Assembly: GCA_964057225.1 (NCBI GenBank)
Contig: OZ059898.1
Coordinates: forward strand, 8,122,001 to 8,186,000
Source of the DNA: Auanema rhodensis
Lineage: Eukaryota > Nematoda > Chromadorea > Rhabditida > Rhabditidae
Direction: 5' to 3'
Length of the DNA: 64,000 bases
Positions 1 to 10,976 of this stretch are shown one piece after another; the first letter of the stretch is position 1; each line of letters starts with the position of its first letter. The notes beneath the pieces are model-generated. The model was not told the DNA's origin, searched no databases, and saw only the letters and a list, made by a program, of their open reading frames with translations. Both the position numbers and the translations under genes were made by a program.

Positions 1-1067
1 CTGCCTGTGCATTGTCTTTGGTATCTCGTAAAATCTAATAATCTCTCTTGAGCTGACATGTAGATAGCAATTGTTATTATGAGATTGAGTATTCTTAGGT
101 CATGGCTTAGAGTTATTAGGACAAGCGAAGAACTGTCTGTGAGCCGACATACTGTGAGCAACAGCAGTTTTTTCCCTCATATCTCAAAAATTGAATGTCA
201 CATAACAATACATATCAAACAATAAAATATAAATACATATATTAAGAAAGCATAAAAACTTTGGAAGATATTTATTAACGTTTTTAACTAAAAAATGTAT
301 TTTGAACAGTAAAAAAATTTAAAAACTTATTTATTTATTTATATAACGAAATTTTATACCATTTAATTAATGAATTTCAAATAGTATTCAACTATTTGAA
401 GTTATTCGGTATAATATTCTTCTCATAATCCATTCTTTTTTGTGAATTATATATCAAAATCTTAATTCTAAATTCAACTATTTCAACTCTCATTCATTCC
501 ATTTCAACAGTAATCGGAAAAACTTGAGAAGTGTCACGACTACAGTATGCCATTCGCCGCAGGGAATACTGTCGCGAGGTTACTGTGTATTCGTTAAACA
601 ACAAATTCAATTATTCCATTTATTTTTTTCATTTGTCTTATTTTGAAAAAAAAATTCATAAATTTCAATTTAATCACAGTATTATACTAAGGCCATATTT
701 TAAAAAAATTTTTTTTAATATTTCTAGGTGTATTACTATTAAAATAATACATATTATACAAATTAATTAATTTCATTTTTTTTCGTTATAATCATAATTG
801 ATTATTTCACAATATTTTATTATAATAAATATTCATATATTTTAGCCTTCTTAGAAATAAAAAATCAAACACAGAAGTAAGAATTAAAGGGCTACTTTTA
901 AATAGTCTTAACACGATTGAAGAAATAAAGACACTTGTACAGCCACATCCATGATTATGTAATATGTATAAAATAAAGAAAATTTATGTATTATATTTTG
1001 TTATTTTTCAATAATGTTTTTAAAACAAAATCACACGCTTTAATTTTATTATTTATATCTTTTAGAA
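1..1067. other. AT-rich flank upstream of UFM1, no gene seen
   Basis: I see no exon with a credible frame and splice sites. A short imperfect hairpin lies at 542-572, where ACAGTAT pairs with ATACTGT around a 17-nt GC-richer spacer. The last 200 bases are very AT-rich and presumably carry the UFM1 promoter or outron. Confidence 0.5.
1057..1065 (+). promoter_or_regulatory. candidate trans-splice acceptor of UFM1
   Basis: A T-rich run ending in TTTTAG sits 2 nt before the UFM1 start codon, with no upstream coding exon visible. In nematodes this arrangement normally marks the spliced-leader acceptor. It could also be the end of a 5'-UTR intron. Confidence 0.5.
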
Positions 1068-1179
1068 ATGTCCGGCACCACTGTTACCTTTAAGATTACT
1101 CTTACTAGTGATCCCAAGCTCCCATTCAAAGTGTCAGTTTTTTTAAATTTTATTATTTCATGCTTTTAAAGTTTTTTGT

Positions 1180-1252
<73 letters not shown>

Positions 1253-1534
1253 ATGTCTGTTATACAGTTATTATTAAATCATTTTCAGTTTGTCCGTTCC
1301 CGAATCTACCCCATTCACTGCTGTTGTCAAGTTTGCCGCTGAAGAATTCAAGGTTTGGAAATCATTAAAAAGACGCTTTTAATTTTATGTAACGTATAGG
1401 TTAATGCTGCTACATCAGCTATTATTACCAATGAAGGAGTAGGAATCAACCCATCTCAAACCGCTGGAAATATTTTCTTGAAGCACGGAAGCGAATTGCG
1501 GCTCATCCCAAGAGATCGCGTAGGAGGATATTAA
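1068..1534 (+). CDS. ufm1: ubiquitin-fold modifier 1 (UFM1)
   Basis: UFM1 is a ubiquitin-like modifier conjugated through UBA5, UFC1 and UFL1; it acts at the endoplasmic reticulum in ribosome quality control. Three exons, 1068-1132, 1289-1352 and 1400-1534, join in frame to 87 residues, the usual family length. Recognisable stretches are [46 protein letters not shown] and [17 protein letters not shown], nearly identical to UFM1 of other animals. The precursor ends RVGGY, so removal of the last one or two residues by a UFSP-type protease would expose the conjugating glycine. The start is the only ATG in frame after an AG acceptor and gives the expected N terminus. Intron 1 is enlarged by a TA microsatellite. 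TOM7 follows after 230 bp on the same strand. Confidence 0.96.
1184..1244. repeat. (TA)n microsatellite in UFM1 intron 1
   Basis: About 60 nt of nearly pure alternating TA lie inside the first UFM1 intron and run into a short GT repeat. Length is likely polymorphic or assembly-sensitive. Confidence 0.95.
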
Positions 1535-1752
1535 GCATAAATTTAATAGTATTGTTAGTTTTCCTTTGTTCTTTCTGTGATGCTTATTTAACTTATTTCT
1601 ATTTATTTCCACCACTGTCTGTATTTTTGTTACATGCTTTTCTGGGGCTATATTGCGTTTTATAAATATTTATTTTATTTCTTTTTTGTATATTCAATGT
1701 ATTTCATTAATTCTATATCTTAGTTTTGCTTTGATTTTTTTAATAGTTTTAA

Positions 1753-1763
1753 TTTTCTTGCAG
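1753..1763 (+). promoter_or_regulatory. candidate trans-splice acceptor of TOM7
   Basis: A TTTTCTTGCAG acceptor ends one base before the TOM7 ATG. It lies 230 bp downstream of the UFM1 stop, the layout of a downstream gene in a nematode operon. Confidence 0.55.
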
Positions 1764-1764
1764 A

Positions 1765-1985
1765 ATGCCTCTCACCCAATCTCAAAAAGATTTCATCAAC
1801 AAGACAACTGAATTAAGCGCTTTGGCTATTCAATGGGGTTTTGTTCCTCTTGTTGTCTACCTCGGTTTCAAGCGTGGATCTGAACCTATGCCTAATGGAC
1901 AAGTAATGATTTCATTTCCTTTTTATCTATTGTGTATTTTTTTCAGATTGTTCCTCTTTCTTTGATGAGTCTTTTGTGGGGATGA
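1765..1985 (+). CDS. tomm-7: TOM7, small subunit of the mitochondrial outer-membrane translocase
   Basis: TOM7 is a tail-anchored small subunit that modulates assembly and stability of the TOM protein-import complex in the mitochondrial outer membrane. Two exons, 1765-1902 and 1947-1985, give 58 residues, typical of the family. The visible hallmarks are QWGFVPLVVYLGFKRGSEP, which is the single transmembrane segment (about residues 21-40) with its flanking GF-R/K-G motif, and the C-terminal SLLWG found in animal TOM7 proteins. The 44-nt intron has GT-AG ends. The start follows directly on a strong AG acceptor and gives the normal N terminus. It is on the same strand as UFM1 and could share its transcript. 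Confidence 0.95.
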
Positions 1986-2307
1986 ATGATCTCGTAATGA
2001 TTCTCTTTTTTTTAATAGATTAGACGTCTAGTTGTTATATTTGTTATTGAATGTTGTTCACACCTTCATAAGATGATATAAAGCTCTTTTTTTCGAAATG
2101 TGCTTTGAATACTCGCAAATCGAATCTTTATTTTTATTGCGATTTATTAAATTCTAAACATAATTATCATAACATCAACGGCGATTAATTGAATATAATT
2201 TGTCTCGCCACGAAGGAAGATTTCGAAATTCAAAAATTGGCGTATGTTTGTATAGCATATATGCGTCAAGTCTAATTGATAAATCTGTGTAATAAATCTG
2301 TGTATAA
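1986..2307. other. spacer between TOM7 and the SKP1-related gene
   Basis: This is 322 bp of AT-rich DNA with no coding signal, holding the TOM7 3' end and probably the promoter of the next gene. No AG acceptor adjoins the next ATG. Confidence 0.6.
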
Positions 2308-3038
2308 ATGCGTTCATTCGTTATATATGAAACTCTTGAAGCTGCTAAAAAAGGACAGCTTAAATTAGAAGAATATTATCCAAAGTACAAGTGGATCCGT
2401 TTCATAACTGATGATGGTTATCTTTTTGACGTAGTTACACTCCTGTTTTATAAAAGCACTGTTATTTGCAATATGCTTGAAGGTTTGCATTGAAAATTAC
2501 AAATTTGAGTAAGTTTATTATGGTTTAAGGGTTAGATGTAAGAACAGAGTTTGAAGGAATTCGGAGTAGAAGTAGCGTTCCGAGCATAGTTATTAACGAT
2601 ATGCCCATAACCTTGAACTTTGATGGCAGACCCTTTGAGGCGGTAATATCTATTTGAATTCGTTAATAATTCTTCTATTTAGATTCTTGAAGGCTTAGAT
2701 TGCTTAAAAAATGAAGAACATCCCGATTTATCAGAATGTAATTTAGATATGCTTATTGCTATGCTTAAGGTTGTTCAAAATATTTTTAGGTTGAATATTA
2801 TTTTGTACTTTAGATAGCCGATTATTTTGATATTCAAGAATTGATTCTAACGATAATTAAAGAGATAGACATACGTATGTCGGGAAATACTCCTGACCAA
2901 GTAAGAGAGACGTTTAACATCTCAAATGATTTCAAGAAAGAAGAGCATGATCAGGCACGTATTAATAAATATTTGATTAATTAACTCGTATTTCAGATTG
3001 TAAATGAAGGATTGTGGTCTTTCAATGTACGACTGTAG
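2308..3038 (+). CDS. SKP1-related protein (SCF ubiquitin-ligase adaptor family)
   Basis: SKP1 proteins bridge cullin-1 and F-box proteins in SCF ubiquitin ligases; nematodes carry many divergent copies (skr genes). Five exons, 2308-2482, 2530-2642, 2683-2769, 2814-2954 and 2997-3038, give 185 residues. The N-terminal BTB/POZ half shows WIRFITDDGYLFDV, matching the S-DG-FEV start of SKP1, and the C-terminal half shows IADYFDIQELILT and GNTPDQVRETFNISNDFKKE, the standard SKP1 tail, followed by a terminal tryptophan segment. It is divergent: about 26 extra residues precede the POZ core, and the acidic linker is replaced by a basic/serine st retch. Intron 4 has a GC donor (CAG/GCACGT); reading through it instead gives a tail that loses the conserved Trp. 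The upstream ATG was chosen because it opens the exon's frame. Confidence 0.85.
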
Positions 3039-3096
3039 TATGCTTCCAAGTTTTATGTGTTCGATTTCTTATTAAAACAACTGTGAATATAATTCA

Positions 3097-3102
3097 AATA
3101 AA
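3097..3102 (+). terminator. candidate polyadenylation signal of the SKP1-related gene
   Basis: AATAAA lies 59 nt after the stop codon and 84 nt before the end of the convergent bestrophin coding sequence, a plausible position for 3' end formation. Confidence 0.5.
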
Positions 3103-3185
3103 TTTCAGTTCAATTTCCAATCCTGTTGTAAATCTTGAAACATTCACAATACATTACTAAATGATTCAACCATCAGACATGACAC

Positions 3186-4772
3186 TCAATTTTCTTTAAC
3201 TTCTTCAGTTGTACTAGTTTTAGAGGCAGTGCTACTGTTGCCATCCATTGCTTCCATAGCTAAGTGTATATTTATAGCCTATTTTTATTATGTTCTATTG
3301 TAACATACCTATTCTAATATCTATTTCACTTAATGGAGACATTTGATGTTCCTCCTTCATCTGGATATCTTCTCGTCTTTTAGCGGAGTTAAATCGATCT
3401 AGTTGACGTGGAGCTGAATCAGTCTGAATTAGTTTTCAATAATATGGTTTGATTCATTTCTTCGTAATACCCTTTTAGGTGTACCATGAAATGAAATAAT
3501 TGAAGCAGATCGAGAGAGTAGACGACCTATTCCAGTTCTATTGGCTGTTTCTTCACTGCAAACTTATTTTGTATGTATGGGATCTTCCGAAGACTCACGG
3601 CTTCACTGGAACGATTTTTTCTCGGACTGAAATTTTTCGAAGTGGGACTTGAGAAGCGGACTGTGTCAATGGAACCATTCTGACTTGAGAGACAGAAGGT
3701 GCGAGTCTAAACAAGAAAGAAAGATTCATTAGTTATTAAGTAAAATGAACTTGATGTGAGCCAAAGATCCTTCTCTACGTCTATATCTACGTTCGTGTGC
3801 TGATTCCTCAGAATACAGAGGAACCCAATCGTCATCCCAGAATGCATCTTTCTTCATTTCTGGTGTTTTACCATAGCCTTCATCAACAATTTTTAATCCC
3901 ATCTGAATTTGTTAAGTTAAACATCTATTTTTGATTAAATAATAATTACAGCAAGATTTCTGTCAATAAGAATATTAGTTTCAAAATCATCATCATCTTC
4001 ACCCCAAGGATTGAGTAAAGCTTCACCAATTTTTAACCAACCCATGTATAGAATGAATTGAATGCTTGTCATAAAAGGAAAAACCATATCAATCTATAAA
4101 GTATTGAGTTACAATGTGCCATATGTTATAATCTCCTAATCCGAATTCTATTGAACTTACACTATCAGTTTCGTATTTTGAGTCCTGAACATATTGACGA
4201 GCAATGACACAAACAAGAAAATAGGTATGAACAGCAAAACAGACAATTGTAGGATAAATCATTGGCAATGGTACCCAATCGTAGTTACACAACCATGCTA
4301 AATCCGTACGGAATTTTCGGACTTCCTATTTAGAAAAACAAACAATTTTCAATGTGTATATGAATCAAACCTCAGATAGAATAGTTACATAATAATCACT
4401 TTCAATAAAACCATCTATTCTTGCTCTTAACAAATAAAAAACAATAAATAATTGTTTTTTTCATTCGATTATCTACCTATATATCAGTGCCCATGCCCAA
4501 TTAAATGGTAAGAAATATTTAGAATAACCGTATTGGATATCGTCAAAGTTTTCTTTTTCGTGTGGCATCATAAAGCCTAAAGAATTCTTTGAATAGCTAG
4601 TTACCTATTATTTTGACTCAATAACAAACCAGCAGCAGCCACTGTATCCAATGTTGGGAAACGTTTTCGACATCGCAGTGAAAGATCTCTAAAAACAAGT
4701 ACCTGCAAATGAAGATTTTTAAGCGGAAGGAACTTTTATGTTCATCAAATAAAAGTGCATATTCATTATAGA

Positions 4773-4816
<44 letters not shown>

Positions 4817-6485
4817 ATATATGCGTATATATTGTTGATTTTACCTGTGTTAACTGACAATATCGAACAATATTTCGTCGATATTGTCTAGCTCGTTCAC
4901 TTGTTCCACGCACATACAAAGCAGTCATTAAGCCAATGCTGCAAAATTGAATTCATTAAAAAGTTCATTCATTTTCATGAAATGCTCGAACGTACTTATC
5001 CATAAATCCAATAATATTATACAAGTACCAAAAACGTGTTAACACAGCTGCAATGAAGAAACCTAACATCCAATCCAACGGAATGTAGTCCATACGTGAA
5101 TTGGTAAAATCTACTAACGTAACAAAACTTCTAAACAGAAAAAAATATTAATAATTAATGAAAAAAATATTTTTTTAATTATTAAATTTCCGTACTTTTG
5201 TTGGGCATCATTCAGAATAAATCTATATATAATGGAAATGATGGCATATAAAGCAAGCCAAGTGCCATATTGCATATAAACAGCTTTCCATACCGATCCT
5301 TTCCATCTAAAATATTCATAACATTAAATTCTTTTTCTGATAAATAATATATTTTTCATTTTAATTAATATAAATTTATGTATATATATATATGTATATT
5401 GAAATCTAAGTATTATTTATAATTTTAATAATATTTCATACAGTTATTCAATCAAAGTCTTATAGTTATTGTTAAAAATAAATTTATTATGATACTTTTT
5501 ACGTCATTTTTTAATTTATATATTATATACATATACTATCAAGAATGATATTGGAATCATTAAAGTTGAACATGTTTAAATATTTAAACAATATCATATT
5601 TCAATTTCTTGTCTAATATGCGTATGCATATGTATGTATTTAAATATATATTTTTCTAATAAAAAATTAACTATTTCAAAATTCTGTTGAGTGGGCATTG
5701 TAAAGATTCAGACATTATTTCTTAGATCCTTAACATTTCGAAAAAGTTTTTTTTAAATTAGTATAGTTTGTAATTTATCTTCATTTTATCTTTGTTATTC
5801 AGTATATTTTTACGAAAACGTCGAACGAATGCACTTAGAATTCAATATATCCACTTCTCTGTTCTTTTTATTTCTTTAGAGAAAATCAAAGAGCCGGACG
5901 ATACATGGGACTTAATATTATGGACAAAAAAAAGAGAAAACGAGAGATATTGATGAGTGATCAGTTCTCTGCACCAAAGTTATGTGGTATGAACTTCTCT
6001 ATAATGTTTCATCATTTCAAAAATCAAAACATTCTATGTTTGACGAGAACAATAGGCTTTTGCTTTCCTATTCAAACTAAACTTATATAGGAAAAAATAT
6101 TTTTTTTTGTATTATATTAAGCCATTTCATTACAAGAAATTAAGCAAACCAATGATCATCATTAGATAATGAGAAAAAACAGAAAAAAATGAAAAAAAGA
6201 GAAAGAAAGAGAGAGAGAGGGAGGGGGGGGGGTAATAGAAAAAAGAGTAATAGAAATCGAGAGAAAGGTTGGTTTATGGTTGGAACCTTAGCGCTGCACA
6301 GAATATGCGTACTTTAGACGTCCTGAACTCCATGAAATACGACATATTTCAATATATTAATAATGATTAAATGAAAGAAGGAAAAAACATTTTTTTGATG
6401 TTTATCTTCTTACTAACCGGAAGAAAAGTCTCATGAATGTCCATGGTCGTGATGTGGATACGGAAAGATTGTAACTGACTGTCAT
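3186..6485 (-). CDS. bestrophin-family chloride channel
   Basis: Bestrophins are pentameric calcium-activated anion channels of the plasma membrane. Fourteen exons (5' to 3' on the minus strand: 6485-6418, 5306-5196, 5130-4996, 4938-4845, 4702-4630, 4576-4477, 4425-4371, 4325-4161, 4093-3950, 3902-3751, 3706-3599, 3555-3471, 3423-3309, 3259-3186) join in frame to 492 residues. The N terminus MTVSYNLSV plus RWKGS, the KRFPTLD motif, YDWVPLP before a membrane segment, and [13 protein letters not shown] (the acidic calcium clasp) are all diagnostic. The pore-neck helix reads [15 protein letters not shown]. The last ~150 residues are a Ser/Lys-rich cytosolic tail without recognisable domain. Intron 1 is 1.1 kb; the others are mostly under 150 nt. 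The gene converges on the SKP1-related gene with 147 bp between stops. Nematodes have many bestrophins, so I give no specific symbol. Confidence 0.95.
4776..4812. repeat. (TA)n microsatellite in a bestrophin intron
   Basis: A run of about 37 nt of TA sits in the intron between bestrophin exons 4 and 5. Confidence 0.95.
6181..6232. repeat. purine tract with (GA)n and poly-G
   Basis: An A/G-only stretch ends in a (GA)n run and about ten G residues within bestrophin intron 1. On the transcribed strand it reads as a C/T tract. Confidence 0.85.
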
Positions 6486-8390
6486 ATTGAAATAAACTCA
6501 CGATACCATATAATTCTATTAAAATAAATAGTTAATAATATAAGATTTTTATTAAAAAATAAAATAAAGTTTAATAGAATATTTGAAATAAAAATATATA
6601 CATGTATGATATGACGAGTAGTAACGGTAAAATTTTTAAAATATACTAGTTCGATTGTATTCTTCTGTCTCAACCATAGCCTATTTCTCATATTTCTCTC
6701 CATTCAAACGTTGCGTATGTAGATTTGATATCTATAACTCGTATGTTCAATAATAGATATAACATAGAAATTGGAGAGAATGCAGAGATACAAAGATGAT
6801 TTTCTATGTCTAATATGGAAATCGGCTTTGTCCATTGCACCATCATTGCTCTACCAACACTTCACCAGTTTTATGATTTGACCATTAAAATTACTTCATG
6901 GATGATAATAGAGGAAAAATCACTTGAAATGATTACTTTTTTAACTTTTTTCAATGAATGACGTCAGACATTAAGATAAATTCTTTCTAAAAAAAGAACA
7001 ATGAAAACGGGATGTGCAATGAAGTTTAGCAAAGTGTTTTCAACAAATTATGCTGTAGAAAAGGCTGCTCTAAAGTATTATAGGACACGCCTACCAAAAA
7101 GGATATAGAATTCTTGAGGTGATATAGCTATGCAGTTTGTCTTCTTAGCCGGCTTCTCCTTCTTCTATTATTTCCTGCTAACGTATCATCATGATGCTTT
7201 GTCTTTCATGTTCCTTCCTTACGTTTAGTTGATCATTCTTTGCTGTTTAGACATTCAGGTACCTGTCATGAAGCAGCTTGAAAGGAGTGGTTTAGGGTGC
7301 GGTGTCAGAGCTTATAGCATCAGCTATTACATAGAAAAGAGTAAATATGAAAATATTCTGAAATTTTCAAAGAAAAAAAAGTCTAAAGCATCTGAAATAG
7401 AGTAGTTTTCGAATTTTTAAACATAAGGAATTGAGAAATGGTTGTACTTGTTAGTATACTGTAAGTAATCAAAAGACTTGAGAGAAAAAGCAGAGTTATA
7501 GGATTTCATTATTCAAATTATTTTTATTTTTGACATTAATATTGATTTAAGATTATTTCTTAATTTATATTTTAATAATATTATAATAATCTATTTATTG
7601 TTTTTATTTCGATGTTTCATCTCAAGTTTCCCTATTGATCTCCTCTCCAAGTTCACTCATTGTTACGTTTCACTGTTCATTGTTTTGTTATTCCTATCTC
7701 TTCATCATGTTTTCTTTTTATTCTTAAATCTTTCTATATCCTTTCAGTAATTCTCATTGTTTTTTGATTATTTTGTTTTTTCATCTAATGATCTACATCG
7801 GTACTTAGGTTTTAGGATCCCAGAAACATTTATTTCCAATCATGACATTACTTCTTATTTCCGTTTGACTTATTGAAATACATTAAAATTCTATTGAATT
7901 CACATCATTTGTGTGATTACCTATCTGCTTTTTCAGTTTTTTGTGTTCTCTGAATAATGCTATTCAGGAATAAGTCAAACAGAAGAAGAAGACCAATGAA
8001 ACGAAAAATTAAGCTTTTCTATACATTTTCATTTCAATCTAATTATTCTTATATACTAATATCTTATTAATAGAGATGGAAGATTTGGAATTTTCGATGA
8101 CGTGAGTAGTAAGCAGATTGAGGGAGTGAATGATACGCTTCTCCTATAATTGAACAAGCTTTCTACACTAATTATTTTTTTGGCAAAAACCCAAAGAGAA
8201 AAGTGACACAAGGGACTACTTCTTACTGACAACATCACCAAAGTAGAATGCCCTTCTAATTTTCGTCAAATATTCAAAATATTGAAAAGAACATTTCAAT
8301 GCCGTTTGGCTTCCTTGTTTAGGTATTCATCTTCATCGCATTCTCTTCTAAAATTAGTTCATTTTTCGATTTCAAGCTTTCCGATCTTTC

Positions 8391-9020
8391 ATTCTCTTTC
8401 TTTCTCTCTCTGTCTCTCTCTCTCTTCTATCGTTTTCCGTATTTTATGTATCCCATCTAACTATTATATTATTTATTTCAAATCGTTTTGATGTACAAGG
8501 CCTTTTTCTTGATACCTTACATAGAATTTTGAAGTTATGTCTTTTCAAATAGTTTATTTATTAGTTTCTTTTTTCAAACTTCGTCCAAACATTTTTATTT
8601 TTTTCATATTTTTTTCTGTTAATTCTCTACCTATATCTCTCTCAATCTCTACCTCTGTCAATCTCTCTGGTGTCCCACCTCTCTCTCTCTCTTTTCTCTC
8701 TCGCTATTGCTATTTTTTGCTTCACTTAGCTGAACTTTGCTCTGCTTGAGCATATACACATGCAATATTGTTAGAAAACACCTTCTAGTGCTTTTCGATT
8801 TTCTGTAGAATTGAGAAAGAAGAAAGTATAAAAGTGATCATAAAGACACTATAATCATTGAAAATCTCGCTTCTAAGACTAATATGTGTGAAATATTCAA
8901 AGATGTGATCTTAAAACTCCAAATATTTTCTAATTTGAGTTAATACTGCTTATTCCATCACCCAACCTCATTCTATATCTCTATCTCTCTCTCTCTCTCT
9001 TTTTCTCTTTTTTTTTCGCT
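8391..9020. repeat. clustered (CT)n pyrimidine tracts
   Basis: Three (CT)n-rich patches occur at about 8391-8436, 8635-8704 and 8974-9020 within a generally T/C-rich plus strand. They translate into misleading Ser/Leu/Phe open frames. Confidence 0.8.
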
Positions 9021-10976
9021 CTCCATATCAGATATTCTCTTCAACATCCTTTCCAATCTTTCTTCTTCTGAACCTTCAGATTATCTATTGTCTTCAGCAC
9101 GTCGTCGTTATGGTTCTTTAAAGGATCAACCTACTTCTTCATTCGCATTTCTCGGACTCAGTTGCTTTTGGGTCATAAATGAAAGCTTTCATTGGATTTT
9201 GCTAAGAAATCTAGAAAGTACTTGCACGTTTCTTTTCTTTCATTTCACCATTCACTGGAGAAAAATTTATTTTGTTTGAAAAAGGAAAAAAGAACTCTTG
9301 AACAATATAACTGGAAGGTTAAACTCGAAATTGTGAAGTTTAACGCCCTTCTTCCATTTTTTATTCTTAAAGCTCCTATAATTAAATTTGTAACGTACAA
9401 GTCTAATTTATCTGCTCATCCAGTTAGATCCTTTTCAAATTCTTTTTAAACTTTGCACAACATTAGCAGTATTTTTTTCAAAGATGCTATATGTTTACAG
9501 GTTTTCTTTTACTTAATAGATCTTAATTTCAATTTTTTTCAATTTTCTTTTCTTTTCCGTTGGATAATCCTTGACTATATACTAGCATCTTTAATTCTTA
9601 ATGGAGATTCTTAAGAGAATATGATAGAAAGGAACTAAAAAAAGAAAAGAAATGACGAAGCTTGTTATATATTAAGGAAATTATAACTATTAATAAGAAA
9701 ATATGAAATAGAAGAGGTATATTATATTTTTATATAGATCATCTTACTGATATAGGAATCGTTTTTCAAATAAATTAATTTGATATAAATGGAATAGATT
9801 ATAATATTCATTATTATTATTATTTAGATAAATAGCATCATCAATATCCGATATTATCTCCACATATTCAATATAAAATTTTTTTCTTTTTGTCATTCAA
9901 ATATTTTTGAAATCTTATGTGCACTTCCTAAAACCAATACATATACACATTGTTTTTTCTCTTTTTACTTTTATTTAATTCTTATATTATTCACTTAGTG
10001 TTTGAGAATTATTTTTCGAACTAACTATGTGAAGACATCAATGAACTATGAACCTACACATATCTAACCATCCAACACATATCATATATATCTTTTCTCT
10101 TTTTCTCTTTTTTTAATTATTAGATATTTCTCCTTGTTATATTTGTGTTTAATATATCAAAAATGAAAAAAAGGAACAAAAATCTAATTATTAAATATAC
10201 AGTATACCAAATATTATTATATTGTATACTATATTTCTTTTATAAATATATTTAAATCATCAGGACATTGGCACTATATACATGTAATTGATGCAACATA
10301 CATACATACATAGATACATGAATATCTCTTGTTCATCAACATTTAATCTTTCAATATTATCTTTTCATGTTTCCCAAGGCTTTTTTTTAATTGTTTCTTT
10401 GGAATTTTTTCTAAATTTAATTGGAGTTTTGGTAAGAAAGAAAGTTTATTTCTACGAATTTCTACGTCAAATATTTGAAGAAATAGTTCTACGAATCTAC
10501 TATAAACATCAAAGCTCATAATGTCAAAGCGAAATGTCTTTTAGGATGAGTTTTTCATTGAAAATCTTAATTTACATAGTAATTGTCTATAAATATTAAA
10601 AAGAAAAAATTCAAAAACAATATTGAAATTATAAAATTCTTTCATGTCCAGAAAAAAATCAAAATTCCCATTTCTTTATCTTTTCTTTTAAGTTTAACAT
10701 CCAAACTATTTTATTTGATGAATCAAAAACAATATGATTTTACTTAAATTCATATATTTTATAATTTATATATATGTATATAGTATAATATATATTTTAT
10801 ACAATAGTTCTCAACCATATTTGTATAAAAAATTTACTTGTTTGAAATTATAAACTATGTGTATGTTGTTGTTTTCCCAATACAACAAGCCGCTTGTAAA
10901 TTTGTTTCTCAGAATTATTATTGAAGTAAAAAAAAATTATTAATAACTCGATTTTTTTAATTATAAGTGGTAATAT

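Noticed and set aside
2955-2990. Read-through C terminus of the SKP1-related gene (GC-AG intron retained)
   Set aside because: It gives ARINKYLIN and a stop, losing the conserved Trp-containing SKP1 end that the GC-AG splice restores; kept only as an alternative.
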